The translations under genes were made by a program, and so were the position numbers. Below, one piece after another: positions 19,096-26,544 of a stretch of DNA of 47,070 nucleotides (position 1 is its first letter; each line of letters opens with the position of its first letter). The DNA is from Pseudonocardiales bacterium (GTDB lineage Bacteria > Actinomycetota > Actinomycetes > Mycobacteriales > Jatrophihabitantaceae): the NCBI GenBank assembly GCA_025965875.1, contig JAOPWD010000456.1, positions 1 to 47,070 on the forward strand, written 5' to 3'. The notes under the pieces were generated by a model. That model ran no database searches, was not told the origin of the DNA, and saw nothing but the letters and a program-made list of their open reading frames with translations.

Positions 19096-19872
19096 ATGCC
19101 GAGCGAAGGGCGTTTCCACACCGATCGCACCCGCGCCGAGTCCTTCGGCGGCGTGGCCGACCAGTACGACCAGTTCCGCCCTTCGTACCCAAAGGCCCTC
19201 GTCGACGACCTGGTAGCCCTGCACCCGGCCGACGTGCTCGACGTCGGCTGTGGCACCGGCAAGGCGGCCCGGCTGCTCACCGAGCGTGGCCTGCAGGTGC
19301 TTGGCGTCGAGGTCGACCCGCAGATGGCCGCGGTGGCGAGGGGGCACGGGCTCGACGTCGAGGTCGCCTCGTTCGAGGCGTGGCAGCCCGGTGATCGGCA
19401 CTTCGACCTGATCACCTGCGCGCAGGCGTGGCACTGGGTCGATCCCGCGGTGGCCATCCCGAAGGCCGCAGCGCTGCTGCGCCCCGGCGGCACCCTGGCG
19501 CTGTTCTGGAACTACGACGAGCTCGACGAGCCTGCGCAGGGCGCGTTCGACGACGTCTACCGGAAACACGCGCCGGAACTGCTTCGCTCGGTGGTGGTCG
19601 GCGGCAACCGGCAGACCGACCGCCCGCACGTCGAAGACCTTGAGGCCAGCGGGCTGTTCGCGTCAGTGCGGACGACCACTTACCGATGGGAGCGCACCTA
19701 CACGGGGGCGGAGTGGCTCGGTCTGGTCGGGACGCACAGCGACCACCTGGGCCTGCACCAGGCCCGTCGGGCCGCCCTGCTCGATGCGCTCAGCGCGACC
19801 ATCGAGGCGCTGGGCGGCACCATCGCCTCGCACTACGGAACGTATTCGGCCTTCGCACGGGTGGCACCGTGA
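19096..19872 (+). CDS. Class I SAM-dependent methyltransferase
   Basis: A 258-aa methyltransferase of the Methyltransf_11 type. It has the lead-in RAESFGGVADQYDQFRPSYP, motif I VLDVGCGTGKAARLL, an acidic strand end (VLGVEVDPQMAAVARG), motif III/IV DLITCAQAWHWVDP and the post-motif ALLRPGGTLALFWN. The AQAWHWVD signature is typical of small-molecule methyltransferases whose substrates are mostly unassigned. No membrane segment. It sits between the spermidine synthase-like gene and the Rv2175c-like gene. Confidence 0.82.
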   Translation: MPSEGRFHTDRTRAESFGGVADQYDQFRPSYPKALVDDLVALHPADVLDVGCGTGKAARLLTERGLQVLGVEVDPQMAAVARGHGLDVEVASFEAWQPGDRHFDLITCAQAWHWVDPAVAIPKAAALLRPGGTLALFWNYDELDEPAQGAFDDVYRKHAPELLRSVVVGGNRQTDRPHVEDLEASGLFASVRTTTYRWERTYTGAEWLGLVGTHSDHLGLHQARRAALLDALSATIEALGGTIASHYGTYSAFARVAP

Positions 19873-19881
19873 GTCGCATGG

Positions 19882-19894
19882 CAGGCTTGGTCTC
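19882..19894 (+). promoter_or_regulatory. Possible leaderless-type box before the DNA-binding protein gene
   Basis: CAGGCT at 19882-19887, 7 nt before the ATG at 19895. First base is C rather than T; low confidence. Confidence 0.25.
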
Positions 19895-20221
19895 ATGGAC
19901 TTGCTGACGATCCCCGACGCGGCGGAGACGCTCGGCGTTCCGGTCACCCGCGTGCACCAGGATCTGCGCGACGGGCACCTGGTCGGTATCCGTGACCAGA
20001 ACGGGCTGCGCTGCGTGCCCGCGCTACTACTGCAGGACGGCGCGATCGTGAAGTCGCTGTCCTCGGTGATCACGCAGCTGCGTGACGCCCGGTACAGCGA
20101 CTCGGAGATCGTCGATTGGCTCTACCGCAGCGACGACTCGCTGCCCGGCACCCCGATCCAGGCGTTGCGCGAGAACCGGGGTTCCGAGGTCAAGCGCCGC
20201 GCGCAGGTGGCCGGGTACTAG
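19895..20221 (+). CDS. Rv2175c-type DNA-binding protein (wHTH)
   Basis: A 108-aa protein starting MDLLTIPDAAETLGVPVTRVHQ, a helix-turn-helix segment at the N-terminus, followed by a winged region (DGHLVGIRDQNGLRCVPALLL) and a helical C-terminal part (SVITQLRDARYSDSEIVDWLY). It matches, from memory, M. tuberculosis Rv2175c, a DNA-binding substrate of the adjacent kinase PknL. Here too the PASTA kinase is about 1.7 kb away, with its gene on the opposite strand. Predicted role: a transcriptional or nucleoid effector of kinase signalling. Target sites are unknown. Its stop is 5 bp from the stop of the convergent prenyl synthase gene. Confidence 0.82.
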   Translation: MDLLTIPDAAETLGVPVTRVHQDLRDGHLVGIRDQNGLRCVPALLLQDGAIVKSLSSVITQLRDARYSDSEIVDWLYRSDDSLPGTPIQALRENRGSEVKRRAQVAGY

Positions 20222-20226
20222 CTCGG

Positions 20227-21294
20227 TCAGGTGTGGCGCTCGGTGGCTGCGGCCACCAGAGCGTCGAGCGCGGCCTTCGCGTCGTCGCTGATCGCGTCGG
20301 TTCGCAGCGCCTTGCGTGCCTCGTCTGCGCGCAGCGCGATGCGTTGCTCGACCTGCTCGAGCGCGCCCGTCGACACGATCACCTCACGCAGCGCGGCCAG
20401 ACGGTCGTCAGTCAGCGACCGGTCGCCCAGATAGCGGCGCAGCAACTGCGCCTGGTCGGGGCCGGCCTGATTCATGGCCACGGCGACGAGCAGCGTCCGC
20501 TTGCCCTCGAGCAGGTCATCGCCGGCCGGCTTGCCAGTGCGGCTCGGGTCGCCGAACACGCCCAGCACGTCGTCGCGCAACTGGAAGGCCTCGCCCAGGG
20601 GGAGCCCGTAGTCGCTGAGCACGGCGACCACTTCATGCGACGCACCCGCAGCCGCAGCGCCGAGATGCAGCGGCCCTTCGACGGTGTACTTGCTCGTCTT
20701 GTACTTGGCCACCCGCAGCGCGTCCGCCGCGGAGAAATCGCCGCGGGCCTGGACGAGCACGTCGAGGTACTGGCCCGCCATGACCAGCTGGCGCATCTCG
20801 TCCCAGACCAACCGGGTCCCCGGCAGGTGGGCGGGGTCCAGGGCCGCCGCGCTGAACATCGCGTCGGCCCAGCACAGCAGCAAGTCACCGAGCAGGATGG
20901 CGGCCGATGCGCCGAACACGTCCGGGTCGCCCGTCCAGCCCGACGCCCGGTGCAAGGTCGCGAACGCCACGTGCGCGGCAGGGCGGCCACGACGGGTCTG
21001 TGAGGCGTCCATCACGTCGTCGTGGACGAGCGCACAGGCGTGCAGCAGTTCGAGGCTGGCGGCGGCGGTGACGAGCGACCGGTCGTCGGCCGAGGTGGGC
21101 GCAACCGTGCGCCAGCCCCAGTACGCGAAGCTCGGGCGCAGCCGCTTGCCGCCGTCCAGGACGAACGCCCGGGCCGCGTCTGCCAACGGCGCGAGGTCGG
21201 CACCGACCTCGCTGAGGGAGGCGGTACGCCCCGCGAGAAAGTCGGCCAGGGCCGAATCGACGCGCGCGATCAACGCGTCAATGGGCCCCGTCAC
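20227..21294 (-). CDS. Polyprenyl (geranylgeranyl-type) diphosphate synthase
   Basis: A 355-aa trans-prenyltransferase that elongates allylic diphosphates with isopentenyl diphosphate. The first aspartate-rich motif is DDVMD (92-96) preceded by LLHACALVH, and GGKRLRP lies at 48-54. The second motif is DDVLG (241-245), with glycine where DDxxD has its last Asp, a variant also recalled in actinobacterial IdsA-type enzymes. Product length cannot be read with certainty. Start is GTG with a TAGTGT box exactly 7 nt upstream, shared in part with the divergent metF box. It probably supplies isoprenoids for quinones, carotenoids or lipid carriers. Confidence 0.88.
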   Translation of the reverse strand: MTGPIDALIARVDSALADFLAGRTASLSEVGADLAPLADAARAFVLDGGKRLRPSFAYWGWRTVAPTSADDRSLVTAAASLELLHACALVHDDVMDASQTRRGRPAAHVAFATLHRASGWTGDPDVFGASAAILLGDLLLCWADAMFSAAALDPAHLPGTRLVWDEMRQLVMAGQYLDVLVQARGDFSAADALRVAKYKTSKYTVEGPLHLGAAAAGASHEVVAVLSDYGLPLGEAFQLRDDVLGVFGDPSRTGKPAGDDLLEGKRTLLVAVAMNQAGPDQAQLLRRYLGDRSLTDDRLAALREVIVSTGALEQVEQRIALRADEARKALRTDAISDDAKAALDALVAAATERHT

Positions 21295-21318
21295 GCGCCG
21301 GACACTACGCTCGACACC
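21295..21318. promoter_or_regulatory. Overlapping divergent leaderless-type promoters (prenyl synthase and metF)
   Basis: In this 24-bp gap the plus strand carries TACGCT (21306-21311) 7 nt before the metF ATG. The minus strand carries TAGTGT (21302-21307) 7 nt before the prenyl synthase GTG. The two hexamers share the central TA at 21306-21307. RNA polymerase could not open both at once. There is no room for a Shine-Dalgarno sequence with a leader on either side. Confidence 0.55.
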
Positions 21319-22203
21319 ATGGCGAGGACGGTTCGGGACTGCTTGGCATTGGGACGACCCACCATCTCGTTCGAGTTCATGCCGCCGAAGACTCCCGAGG
21401 ACGAACGCCGCATCTGGAAGACGATCCGCGAACTCGAGCCGCTGCAGCCGTCATTCGTATCGGTGACCTACGGCGCCGGCGGGTCGACTCGCGACAACAC
21501 CATCAAGGTGACCGAGCAGATCGCCGTCGACACCACACTGCTGCCGGTGGCTCACCTCACCGCGGTGAACCACTCGATCGCGGAACTGCGCGCCATCGTC
21601 GGGCGCTTCGCCGACGCCGGGATCGTCAACATGCTGGCGCTGCGCGGCGACCCGCCCGGTGACGTCACTGGCGAGTGGCAACGGCATCCGGAGGGTGTCG
21701 CCTACGCCTCGGATCTGGTCAGCCTGCTGGCGTCGCACGGTGACTTCTGCATCGGGGTCGCGGCGTTCCCGTACAAGCACCCGCGGTCGCCGTCGATCGA
21801 GTCCGACACCGAAATGCTCGTCGCCAAACTGCGGGCCGGCGCCGACTACGCCATCACCCAGATGTTCTTCGACGGCGACGACTACCTGCGGCTGCGTGAC
21901 CGGGTCGCGGCGGCAGGCTGCGACGTGCCCATCATCCCGGGGCTGATGGCCGTCACCACGATCGGCACCATTGAGCGCTCGGAGCAGCTGTCCGGAGCGC
22001 CGTTCCCCCCCGCGCTGGCCAAGCGGTTCGAGGCGGTGGCCGACGACCCCAAGGCGGTGCGTGCGCTCGGTATCGCCGAGGCGACCGCGCTCGCCCAGCG
22101 GCTGCTGGACGAGGGAGTGCCGGGCCTGCACTTCATCACGATGAACTACTCCAAGGCCACGCGTGAGGTCATGGGCCAGGTGTCGCTACCGGCCAGTGTC
22201 TGA
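21319..22203 (+). CDS. metF: 5,10-methylenetetrahydrofolate reductase
   Basis: A 294-aa MTHFR that makes 5-methyltetrahydrofolate for methionine synthesis. TISFEFMPPKTPEDERR holds the conserved glutamate E19, FVSVTYGAGGSTRDNT the flavin/folate region, VNMLALRGDPPGD the folate-binding strand, and ITQMFFDGDDYL and IIPGLMAVTT follow in the expected order. Length fits bacterial MetF (about 295 aa), with no regulatory domain. The ATG at 21319 matches the family start and sits 7 nt after a TACGCT box. No SAM riboswitch or other leader can exist in the 24-bp gap. Confidence 0.93.
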   Translation: MARTVRDCLALGRPTISFEFMPPKTPEDERRIWKTIRELEPLQPSFVSVTYGAGGSTRDNTIKVTEQIAVDTTLLPVAHLTAVNHSIAELRAIVGRFADAGIVNMLALRGDPPGDVTGEWQRHPEGVAYASDLVSLLASHGDFCIGVAAFPYKHPRSPSIESDTEMLVAKLRAGADYAITQMFFDGDDYLRLRDRVAAAGCDVPIIPGLMAVTTIGTIERSEQLSGAPFPPALAKRFEAVADDPKAVRALGIAEATALAQRLLDEGVPGLHFITMNYSKATREVMGQVSLPASV

Positions 22204-22207
22204 TCCG

Positions 22208-22792
22208 TCAGTCGCGCTCGAGCGATGTGTCGTGCAGCGGCAACCGCGCGCCCAGCACCGCGAACGGCCGTGAGTCGCCGGGGAACAGGTAGTGGCGAGC
22301 CAGATCGACGAAGCCGAACCGGCGGTAGAGCGCGAATGCCCTGGTGTCGGCGTCCGGCGTCGAGAGCAGCATGGACCGATGCGCGATCTCGTTTCCGAGC
22401 GAGGTGAGCAGCCGTCGTCCGATGCCGCGTCCCTGGTGCTCGGGCAGGACGTGCAGTTCGGACAGCTCGAACGCCTCGTTGAGCCAGTCCGCTGCCGCCT
22501 CGGGCGGCATCGCCTTGCGCACCAGGTCGTGCCACCACTGGCCGGGCTTGGTCGTGTAGCCGTAGCCGAAGCCGAGGAGCACGCCGTCGTCGTCCAGCGC
22601 GGCCCGGCACTCGAACCCGTCGTTCTTGGTGTGCCGTCGCGCCGTGACTGCCCGCTGTGTCCCGGTGTGGTCGGGGTAGCGCATCGCCAGGACGTAGATG
22701 TCCATGGCCTCGTCGACGCGCGCGGCGAACTGTCCGCCGGTCCACCTCTGGATGTGCGGATCGCGGATGTCCGGCTGCTGCGCGGATCGCAT
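22208..22792 (-). CDS. GNAT-family N-acetyltransferase (Rv2170-like)
   Basis: A 194-aa GNAT protein. The acetyl-CoA site is LSELHVLPEHQGRGIGRRLLTSL with the Q/RxxGxG loop QGRGIGR, preceded by the motif D-like strand GFGYGYTTKPGQWWH and followed by STPDADTRAFALYRRFGFV, the typical C-terminal half. The acceptor is unknown. From memory the homologue Rv2170 occupies this place in M. tuberculosis. ATG 22792 was chosen because upstream residues look non-coding. It converges on metF with a 4-bp gap and lies 64 bp downstream of the YbaK gene on the same strand. Confidence 0.82.
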   Translation of the reverse strand: MRSAQQPDIRDPHIQRWTGGQFAARVDEAMDIYVLAMRYPDHTGTQRAVTARRHTKNDGFECRAALDDDGVLLGFGYGYTTKPGQWWHDLVRKAMPPEAAADWLNEAFELSELHVLPEHQGRGIGRRLLTSLGNEIAHRSMLLSTPDADTRAFALYRRFGFVDLARHYLFPGDSRPFAVLGARLPLHDTSLERD

Positions 22793-22856
22793 GCGTCGAT
22801 GGTGCCTTACCCAGGGGCAACCGCGTAACGGGGGAGCGGGGCGAAGCGTGAGTTCG

Positions 22857-23336
22857 TCACCCGCTTCCGGACGCCACCTCGGCCGGGGATCCACCGGTGA
22901 GGCGCAGCAGTTCGGCGTAATTGGTGGGAAAGACCGCGTGCGGTACGCCGCCGGCTGCCCACACTTCCGGGTAGTCGGCCAGCGCGGTGTCGACCAGCGT
23001 GGGCAGCGGTCGGGGATGGCCGACGGGCGCCACCCCGCCGATGCGCTGTCCGGTGGCCTCGTACACGAACTCGGGCGTGGCCCGCGACAGCTTCGCGGTG
23101 CCCACCAGGGCGGCCACCTTGGCCGTGTCGACGCGGTGCGCGCCGCTGGTGAGCACGAGCAGCGGTGTCGCCTCGGCGGTCGCGAAGACGAGCGAATTGG
23201 CGATGGCGCCGACCTCGACGCCGACGAGTTCGGCGGCCGCGGCGGCGGTCGGGGCGGCGTCGGGCAGGATCTGGACGCGGCCGACCACGCCGGCCTCGGT
23301 GAGGATGGCGTCCACCGCCAGGCAGTTGGGATGCAT
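22857..23336 (-). CDS. YbaK/EbsC-type aminoacyl-tRNA deacylase-like protein
   Basis: A 159-aa YbaK/ProX-domain protein. The fold shows as TAAAAAELVGVEVGAIANSLVF, LLVLTSGAHRVDTAKVAALVG with the conserved lysine K74, and KLSRATPEFVYEATGQRIGGVAPVGHP, the family's GxxGGVxPxG substrate loop. Such proteins hydrolyse mischarged tRNAs, for example Cys-tRNA(Pro). Specificity here is not evident. The ATG at 23336 has a TAGCGT box 7 nt upstream. Confidence 0.85.
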   Translation of the reverse strand: MHPNCLAVDAILTEAGVVGRVQILPDAAPTAAAAAELVGVEVGAIANSLVFATAEATPLLVLTSGAHRVDTAKVAALVGTAKLSRATPEFVYEATGQRIGGVAPVGHPRPLPTLVDTALADYPEVWAAGGVPHAVFPTNYAELLRLTGGSPAEVASGSG

Positions 23337-23349
23337 CCGCCGAACGCTA
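23337..23349 (-). promoter_or_regulatory. Leaderless-type promoter box before the YbaK gene
   Basis: On the minus strand TAGCGT (23344-23349) is followed by 7 nt and the ATG at 23336. The remaining divergent gap up to 23467 holds no feature I recognise, though it is locally less GC-rich than its surroundings. Confidence 0.45.
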
Positions 23350-23467
23350 CCGAGCCGCTCGCATGAATGCGCCGCCTTTACCGGTGCGGTCACGGCTAGA
23401 CGTCCAGACATGCAAACGAGACTCTGAACCATTCCCCGTCTCGGCGACCGCTGGTTACCTCTTCTGC

Positions 23468-23941
23468 ATGAAGATTCTGTCTGTCAGCGCGTTCGTCGGC
23501 GCACTCGGCTGCGCACTCACCGCCGGTGTCCTGTTCGCCTTCTCCGTCGCCATCATGCCGGGCCTGCGTCGGCTGCCCGTACCCCAGGCCATCACGTCGA
23601 TGAACGCGTTCAACGACGCGATCCTCAACCCGGTGTTCCTCCTGGCGTTCCTCGTGTCCAGCGCCGCCAGCCTGGGGTTGGCCGTGTCGGCGCCGTTCAC
23701 CTGGCACCACCACGGTGCGATCTGGCGTCTCGTGGGCGGCGCGCTGTTCTTCATCGGCGTGTTCGTGGTGACGATGGCCATCAACGTCGCGCTCAACGAC
23801 TCGCTGGCGGCCGTCGATCCGCAGAGTGCCGAAGGGGCCAGGGTGTGGGACCACTACCAGATCACGTGGACCATCTGGAACGACATCCGGACGCTCCTGG
23901 GAGTTGCCGGTGCGGGTGCGCTCATCGGCTCCCTGCTGTAG
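23468..23941 (+). CDS. DUF1772-family integral membrane protein
   Basis: A 157-aa protein with four predicted membrane helices (about 7-29, 52-73, 85-107, 137-156). The first contains LGCALTAGVLFAFSVAIMPGL, the region after it PQAITSMNAFNDAILNPVF, and the last loop ends DHYQITWTIWNDIRTL. This pattern (MxxxN...NPVF, then WxxWNxxR) is that of DUF1772, related to anthrone oxygenase-like membrane proteins. No function is established for such isolated copies. It looks monocistronic, convergent with cysH. Confidence 0.75.
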   Translation: MKILSVSAFVGALGCALTAGVLFAFSVAIMPGLRRLPVPQAITSMNAFNDAILNPVFLLAFLVSSAASLGLAVSAPFTWHHHGAIWRLVGGALFFIGVFVVTMAINVALNDSLAAVDPQSAEGARVWDHYQITWTIWNDIRTLLGVAGAGALIGSLL

Positions 23942-23963
23942 CTCAGCGCGGGGGAGGATGAGC

Positions 23964-24662
23964 TCAGTGCAGGCCGCACTCGTTCTTCGCGGTTCCCGCC
24001 CAACGCCCGGCGCGGGCGTCCTCGCCCGGCTTGATGCGCCGAGTGCAGGGTGCGCAGCCCACCGAGCCGTAGCCATCGAACAGCAACGGGTTGACGAGCA
24101 CGCCGTTGTCGGCGATGTAGGTGTCGACGTCGTCCTGGGTCCAGCCGGCGATGGGGTTCAGCTTCACCATGGAGCGCCGCGCGTCCCACTCGACAACCTT
24201 CGCATCGGCGCGGGACTCGGCCTCGTCACGCCGCAGCCCGGAGGCCCAGGCGACGTAGGAAGCCAGTCCAGCCCGCATCGGCATGACCTTGCGCAGCGCG
24301 CAGCACTGGTCGGGGTTGCGCTCGTACAGCCGGGACCCGAAGCTCTCGTCCTGCTCGGCCACCGTTCGCTTGGGGGTCAGCGTCCGCAGCGTGACGGGCA
24401 TGGTGGCCGCGACCGCGTCACGGGTGCCGATCGTCTCTGCGAAGTGGTAGCCGGTGTCGAGGAAGAGCACGTCCACTCCGGGACGCACGCGCGAGGCGAG
24501 GTGTGGCACGACTGCGTCGGCCATCGAGGAGGTCACGCACCAGCCGGAGCCGAAGTGCTCGTCGGCCCAGGTGAGGACCTCGAGGGCCGAGGCGCCTGCG
24601 AGTTCGTCACCCGCGTGCTCGGCGAGTGAACGCAGTTCTTCACGTGCAGCTACAGCAACCAT
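23964..24662 (-). CDS. cysH: Adenylylsulfate (APS) reductase, CysH family
   Basis: A 232-aa thiol-dependent sulfonucleotide reductase making sulfite from activated sulfate. The PP-loop-like region has SSMADAVVPH and FLDTGYHFAET. The pairs C120-C121 (CCALRK) and C203/C206 (GCAPCTRR) form the [4Fe-4S] ligand set that marks APS rather than PAPS reductases, and C229 in the terminal ECGLH is the catalytic cysteine. ATG 24662 has a strong GGAGGA just upstream and overlaps the end of the sulfite reductase gene by 13 bp. The product, sulfite, is the substrate of the upstream gene's enzyme. Confidence 0.94.
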   Translation of the reverse strand: MVAVAAREELRSLAEHAGDELAGASALEVLTWADEHFGSGWCVTSSMADAVVPHLASRVRPGVDVLFLDTGYHFAETIGTRDAVAATMPVTLRTLTPKRTVAEQDESFGSRLYERNPDQCCALRKVMPMRAGLASYVAWASGLRRDEAESRADAKVVEWDARRSMVKLNPIAGWTQDDVDTYIADNGVLVNPLLFDGYGSVGCAPCTRRIKPGEDARAGRWAGTAKNECGLH

Positions 24663-26293
24663 GCTTCCTCCGCTCGGCTTACATAAGCCGCGAACGCCTC
24701 GCCGTCTTCCCGTCGCTGCAGATATCCGCGCAAAACCCGCTCCGCATACTCCGGGGCCTCCTCTGCGCTGACCCGAAGACCCTTGAACTTGAGCCCGAAC
24801 GCGGCCTCGGTGCCCATCTGGCCGCCGAGGTGCACCTGGAACGACTCGATGTCGCCGTCGGCGCCCTTCTGCACCATGCCCTTGAAGCCGATGTCGGCCA
24901 CCTGGAACCGGGCACACGAGTTCGGGCAGCCGTTGACGTTGATCGTGATCGGAGTGTCGAAGTCGGGCAGCCGCTTCTCCATCTCCAGCCGGATCGTCTC
25001 GGCGCGACCCTTCGTCTCGACGAGTGCGAGCTTGCAGAACTCGATGCCGGTGCACGCGATCGTCCCGCGATGGAACGCAGACGGCCGCACGGTCAGCCCG
25101 ATCAACGCGAGCTCTTCGATCAGGGTCTCGCTCGCGGCGTGCGGCACGTCCAGCACGACCAGACCCTGCTGGGCGGTGAGGCGCACCCGCCCCTGGCCAT
25201 GCAGTTCGGCCAACGCGGCGAGTTCGTGCAGGGCGGTGCCCGAGGTGCGGCCGGACTTGGTCGTGGCACCCACGGCCAGCAGTCCGTCCTGCTGCGGGGC
25301 GACTCCGGTGTGGTCGCGGTGCGCGGGCGACTCCGGTGGCGGCGGCCCGTCGGGCAGCGCGCGCCCGAGGTGTTCCTTCTCGAGCACTTCGCGGTACTTG
25401 GCCGGGCCCCAGTCGGCCATCAGGAACTTCAGCCGCGCGTGGTTGCGCTGGCGGCGGTAGCCGTAGTCACGGAAGACCGAGGTGACGCCGGCCCAGACCT
25501 CGGTGACCTCGTCCGGTCGGACGAAGACGCCCAGGCGCTGCGCGAACATGGGGTTGGTCGACAAACCGCCGCCCACCCACAGGTCGAAGCCAGGGCTGCC
25601 GTCGGGTCCGATGACGCCCACGAAGGACACGTCGTTGATCTCGTGGTTCGTGCAGTGGTTGGCGCAGCCCGAGATCGAGGTCTTGAACTTGCGCGGCAGG
25701 TTGGAGAACGCGGGGTCGCCGATGTGCCGCTCGACGGTCTGGTGCAGCGCTGCGCTCGCGTCCAGGACCGAGTTCTCCGCAACCCCTTCGAGTGGACAGC
25801 CGAGCATGACCCGCGGCGTGTCGCCGCACGCCTCGGTGGTCGACAAGCCGACGGCCTCGAGCTTGTCCCAGATCGCGGGGACGTCCTCGACCCGGATCCA
25901 GTGCAGCTGGACGTTCTGGCGGTCGGTGATGTCGGCGACGTCGCGGCCGTAGGTGGTGGAGATGTCCGCGACGGCGCGCAACTGCTCGCTGGTGAGCGCG
26001 CCGCCGTCGATGCGGATCCGCAGCATGAAGAACTCGTCCTCGAGCTCTTCGGGTTCCAGGGTCGCGGTCTGGCCGCCGGGGATGCCCTGCCGGCGCTGCG
26101 TGTAGAGACCGAACCAGCGGAACCGGTTACGTAGGTCGATCGGGTCGATGCCGGCGAAGCCGGTGTGTTGGTAGATGTCGATGATGCGCTGGCGTACTGC
26201 CAGGCCGTCGCTGTCGCGTTTGGCGCGCTCGTTCACGTTGAGCGGCTCGCGATATCCGAGGGCCCACTGGCCCTGTCCCTTGCGCGCAGGCAT
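24650..26293 (-). CDS. sir: Ferredoxin-type sulfite reductase (siroheme, 4Fe-4S)
   Basis: A 547-aa assimilatory sulfite reductase, six-electron reduction of sulfite to sulfide. Iron-sulfur/siroheme ligands are C414 and C420 (CTGIEFCK) and C456 and C460 (NGCPNSCAR). Y64 (RFRWFGLYTQR) and C156 (TEACGDTPR) lie 92 residues apart, as do Tyr69 and Cys161 that are cross-linked in the M. tuberculosis enzyme (from memory). The frame opens at GTG 26374, but ATG 26293 is better. It has GGAAGGA 8 nt upstream, aligns with the known N-terminus (GQWALGYREPLN), and leaves the upstream leader peptide intact. It precedes cysH in an operon. Confidence 0.93.
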   Translation of the reverse strand: MPARKGQGQWALGYREPLNVNERAKRDSDGLAVRQRIIDIYQHTGFAGIDPIDLRNRFRWFGLYTQRRQGIPGGQTATLEPEELEDEFFMLRIRIDGGALTSEQLRAVADISTTYGRDVADITDRQNVQLHWIRVEDVPAIWDKLEAVGLSTTEACGDTPRVMLGCPLEGVAENSVLDASAALHQTVERHIGDPAFSNLPRKFKTSISGCANHCTNHEINDVSFVGVIGPDGSPGFDLWVGGGLSTNPMFAQRLGVFVRPDEVTEVWAGVTSVFRDYGYRRQRNHARLKFLMADWGPAKYREVLEKEHLGRALPDGPPPPESPAHRDHTGVAPQQDGLLAVGATTKSGRTSGTALHELAALAELHGQGRVRLTAQQGLVVLDVPHAASETLIEELALIGLTVRPSAFHRGTIACTGIEFCKLALVETKGRAETIRLEMEKRLPDFDTPITINVNGCPNSCARFQVADIGFKGMVQKGADGDIESFQVHLGGQMGTEAAFGLKFKGLRVSAEEAPEYAERVLRGYLQRREDGEAFAAYVSRAEEAWLL

Positions 26294-26355
26294 GGCGCGA
26301 TTCCTTCCGGCGTCGGTACGGGGTGTCGAACCCGAAGCCGCAGGCGCGGCGCGGG

Positions 26356-26445
26356 TCAGGTCGACAGTCGACACGCGGCGGCGGTGACGCGCTGCAAGTC
26401 GACATGGCGACGCGCGGTCAGCGCGATCCGTGCCCGTCGTTGCAT
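26356..26445 (-). CDS. Putative regulatory leader peptide upstream of sulfite reductase
   Basis: A 29-codon frame starting MQRRARIALT and containing RRHVDLQRVTAAAC, followed by four residues and TGA. The R-R-H-V/I-D-L-x-R-V...C pattern is that of short actinobacterial leader peptides annotated before sulfur-assimilation genes, and it ends 62 nt before the sulfite reductase ATG. Such leaders are thought to work as attenuators sensing sulfur amino-acid supply, with ribosome position controlling the downstream start. This one has a single cysteine codon near its end. No Shine-Dalgarno sequence is seen before its ATG. Confidence 0.7.
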   Translation of the reverse strand: MQRRARIALTARRHVDLQRVTAAACRLST

Positions 26446-26494
26446 GTGTTCAGGGTCCCATGAGTGCCGCGTGGATGCGAACTTCCGGGTCGAA

Positions 26495-26513
26495 GTCACT
26501 TCTCGCGAGTGAC
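26495..26513. promoter_or_regulatory. Inverted repeat between the sulfite reductase leader and cysG
   Basis: GTCACT (26495-26500) and AGTGAC (26508-26513) form a perfect 6-bp inverted repeat with a 7-bp spacer in the divergent gap. Position fits an operator acting on both directions. The regulator is not known. Confidence 0.35.
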
Positions 26514-26532
26514 CACTCGATGACCGGACGGG

Positions 26533-26544
26533 CAGACTGGCGCG
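26533..26544 (+). promoter_or_regulatory. Possible leaderless-type box before cysG
   Basis: CAGACT at 26533-26538, 6 nt before the GTG at 26545; first base C instead of T. Confidence 0.3.
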
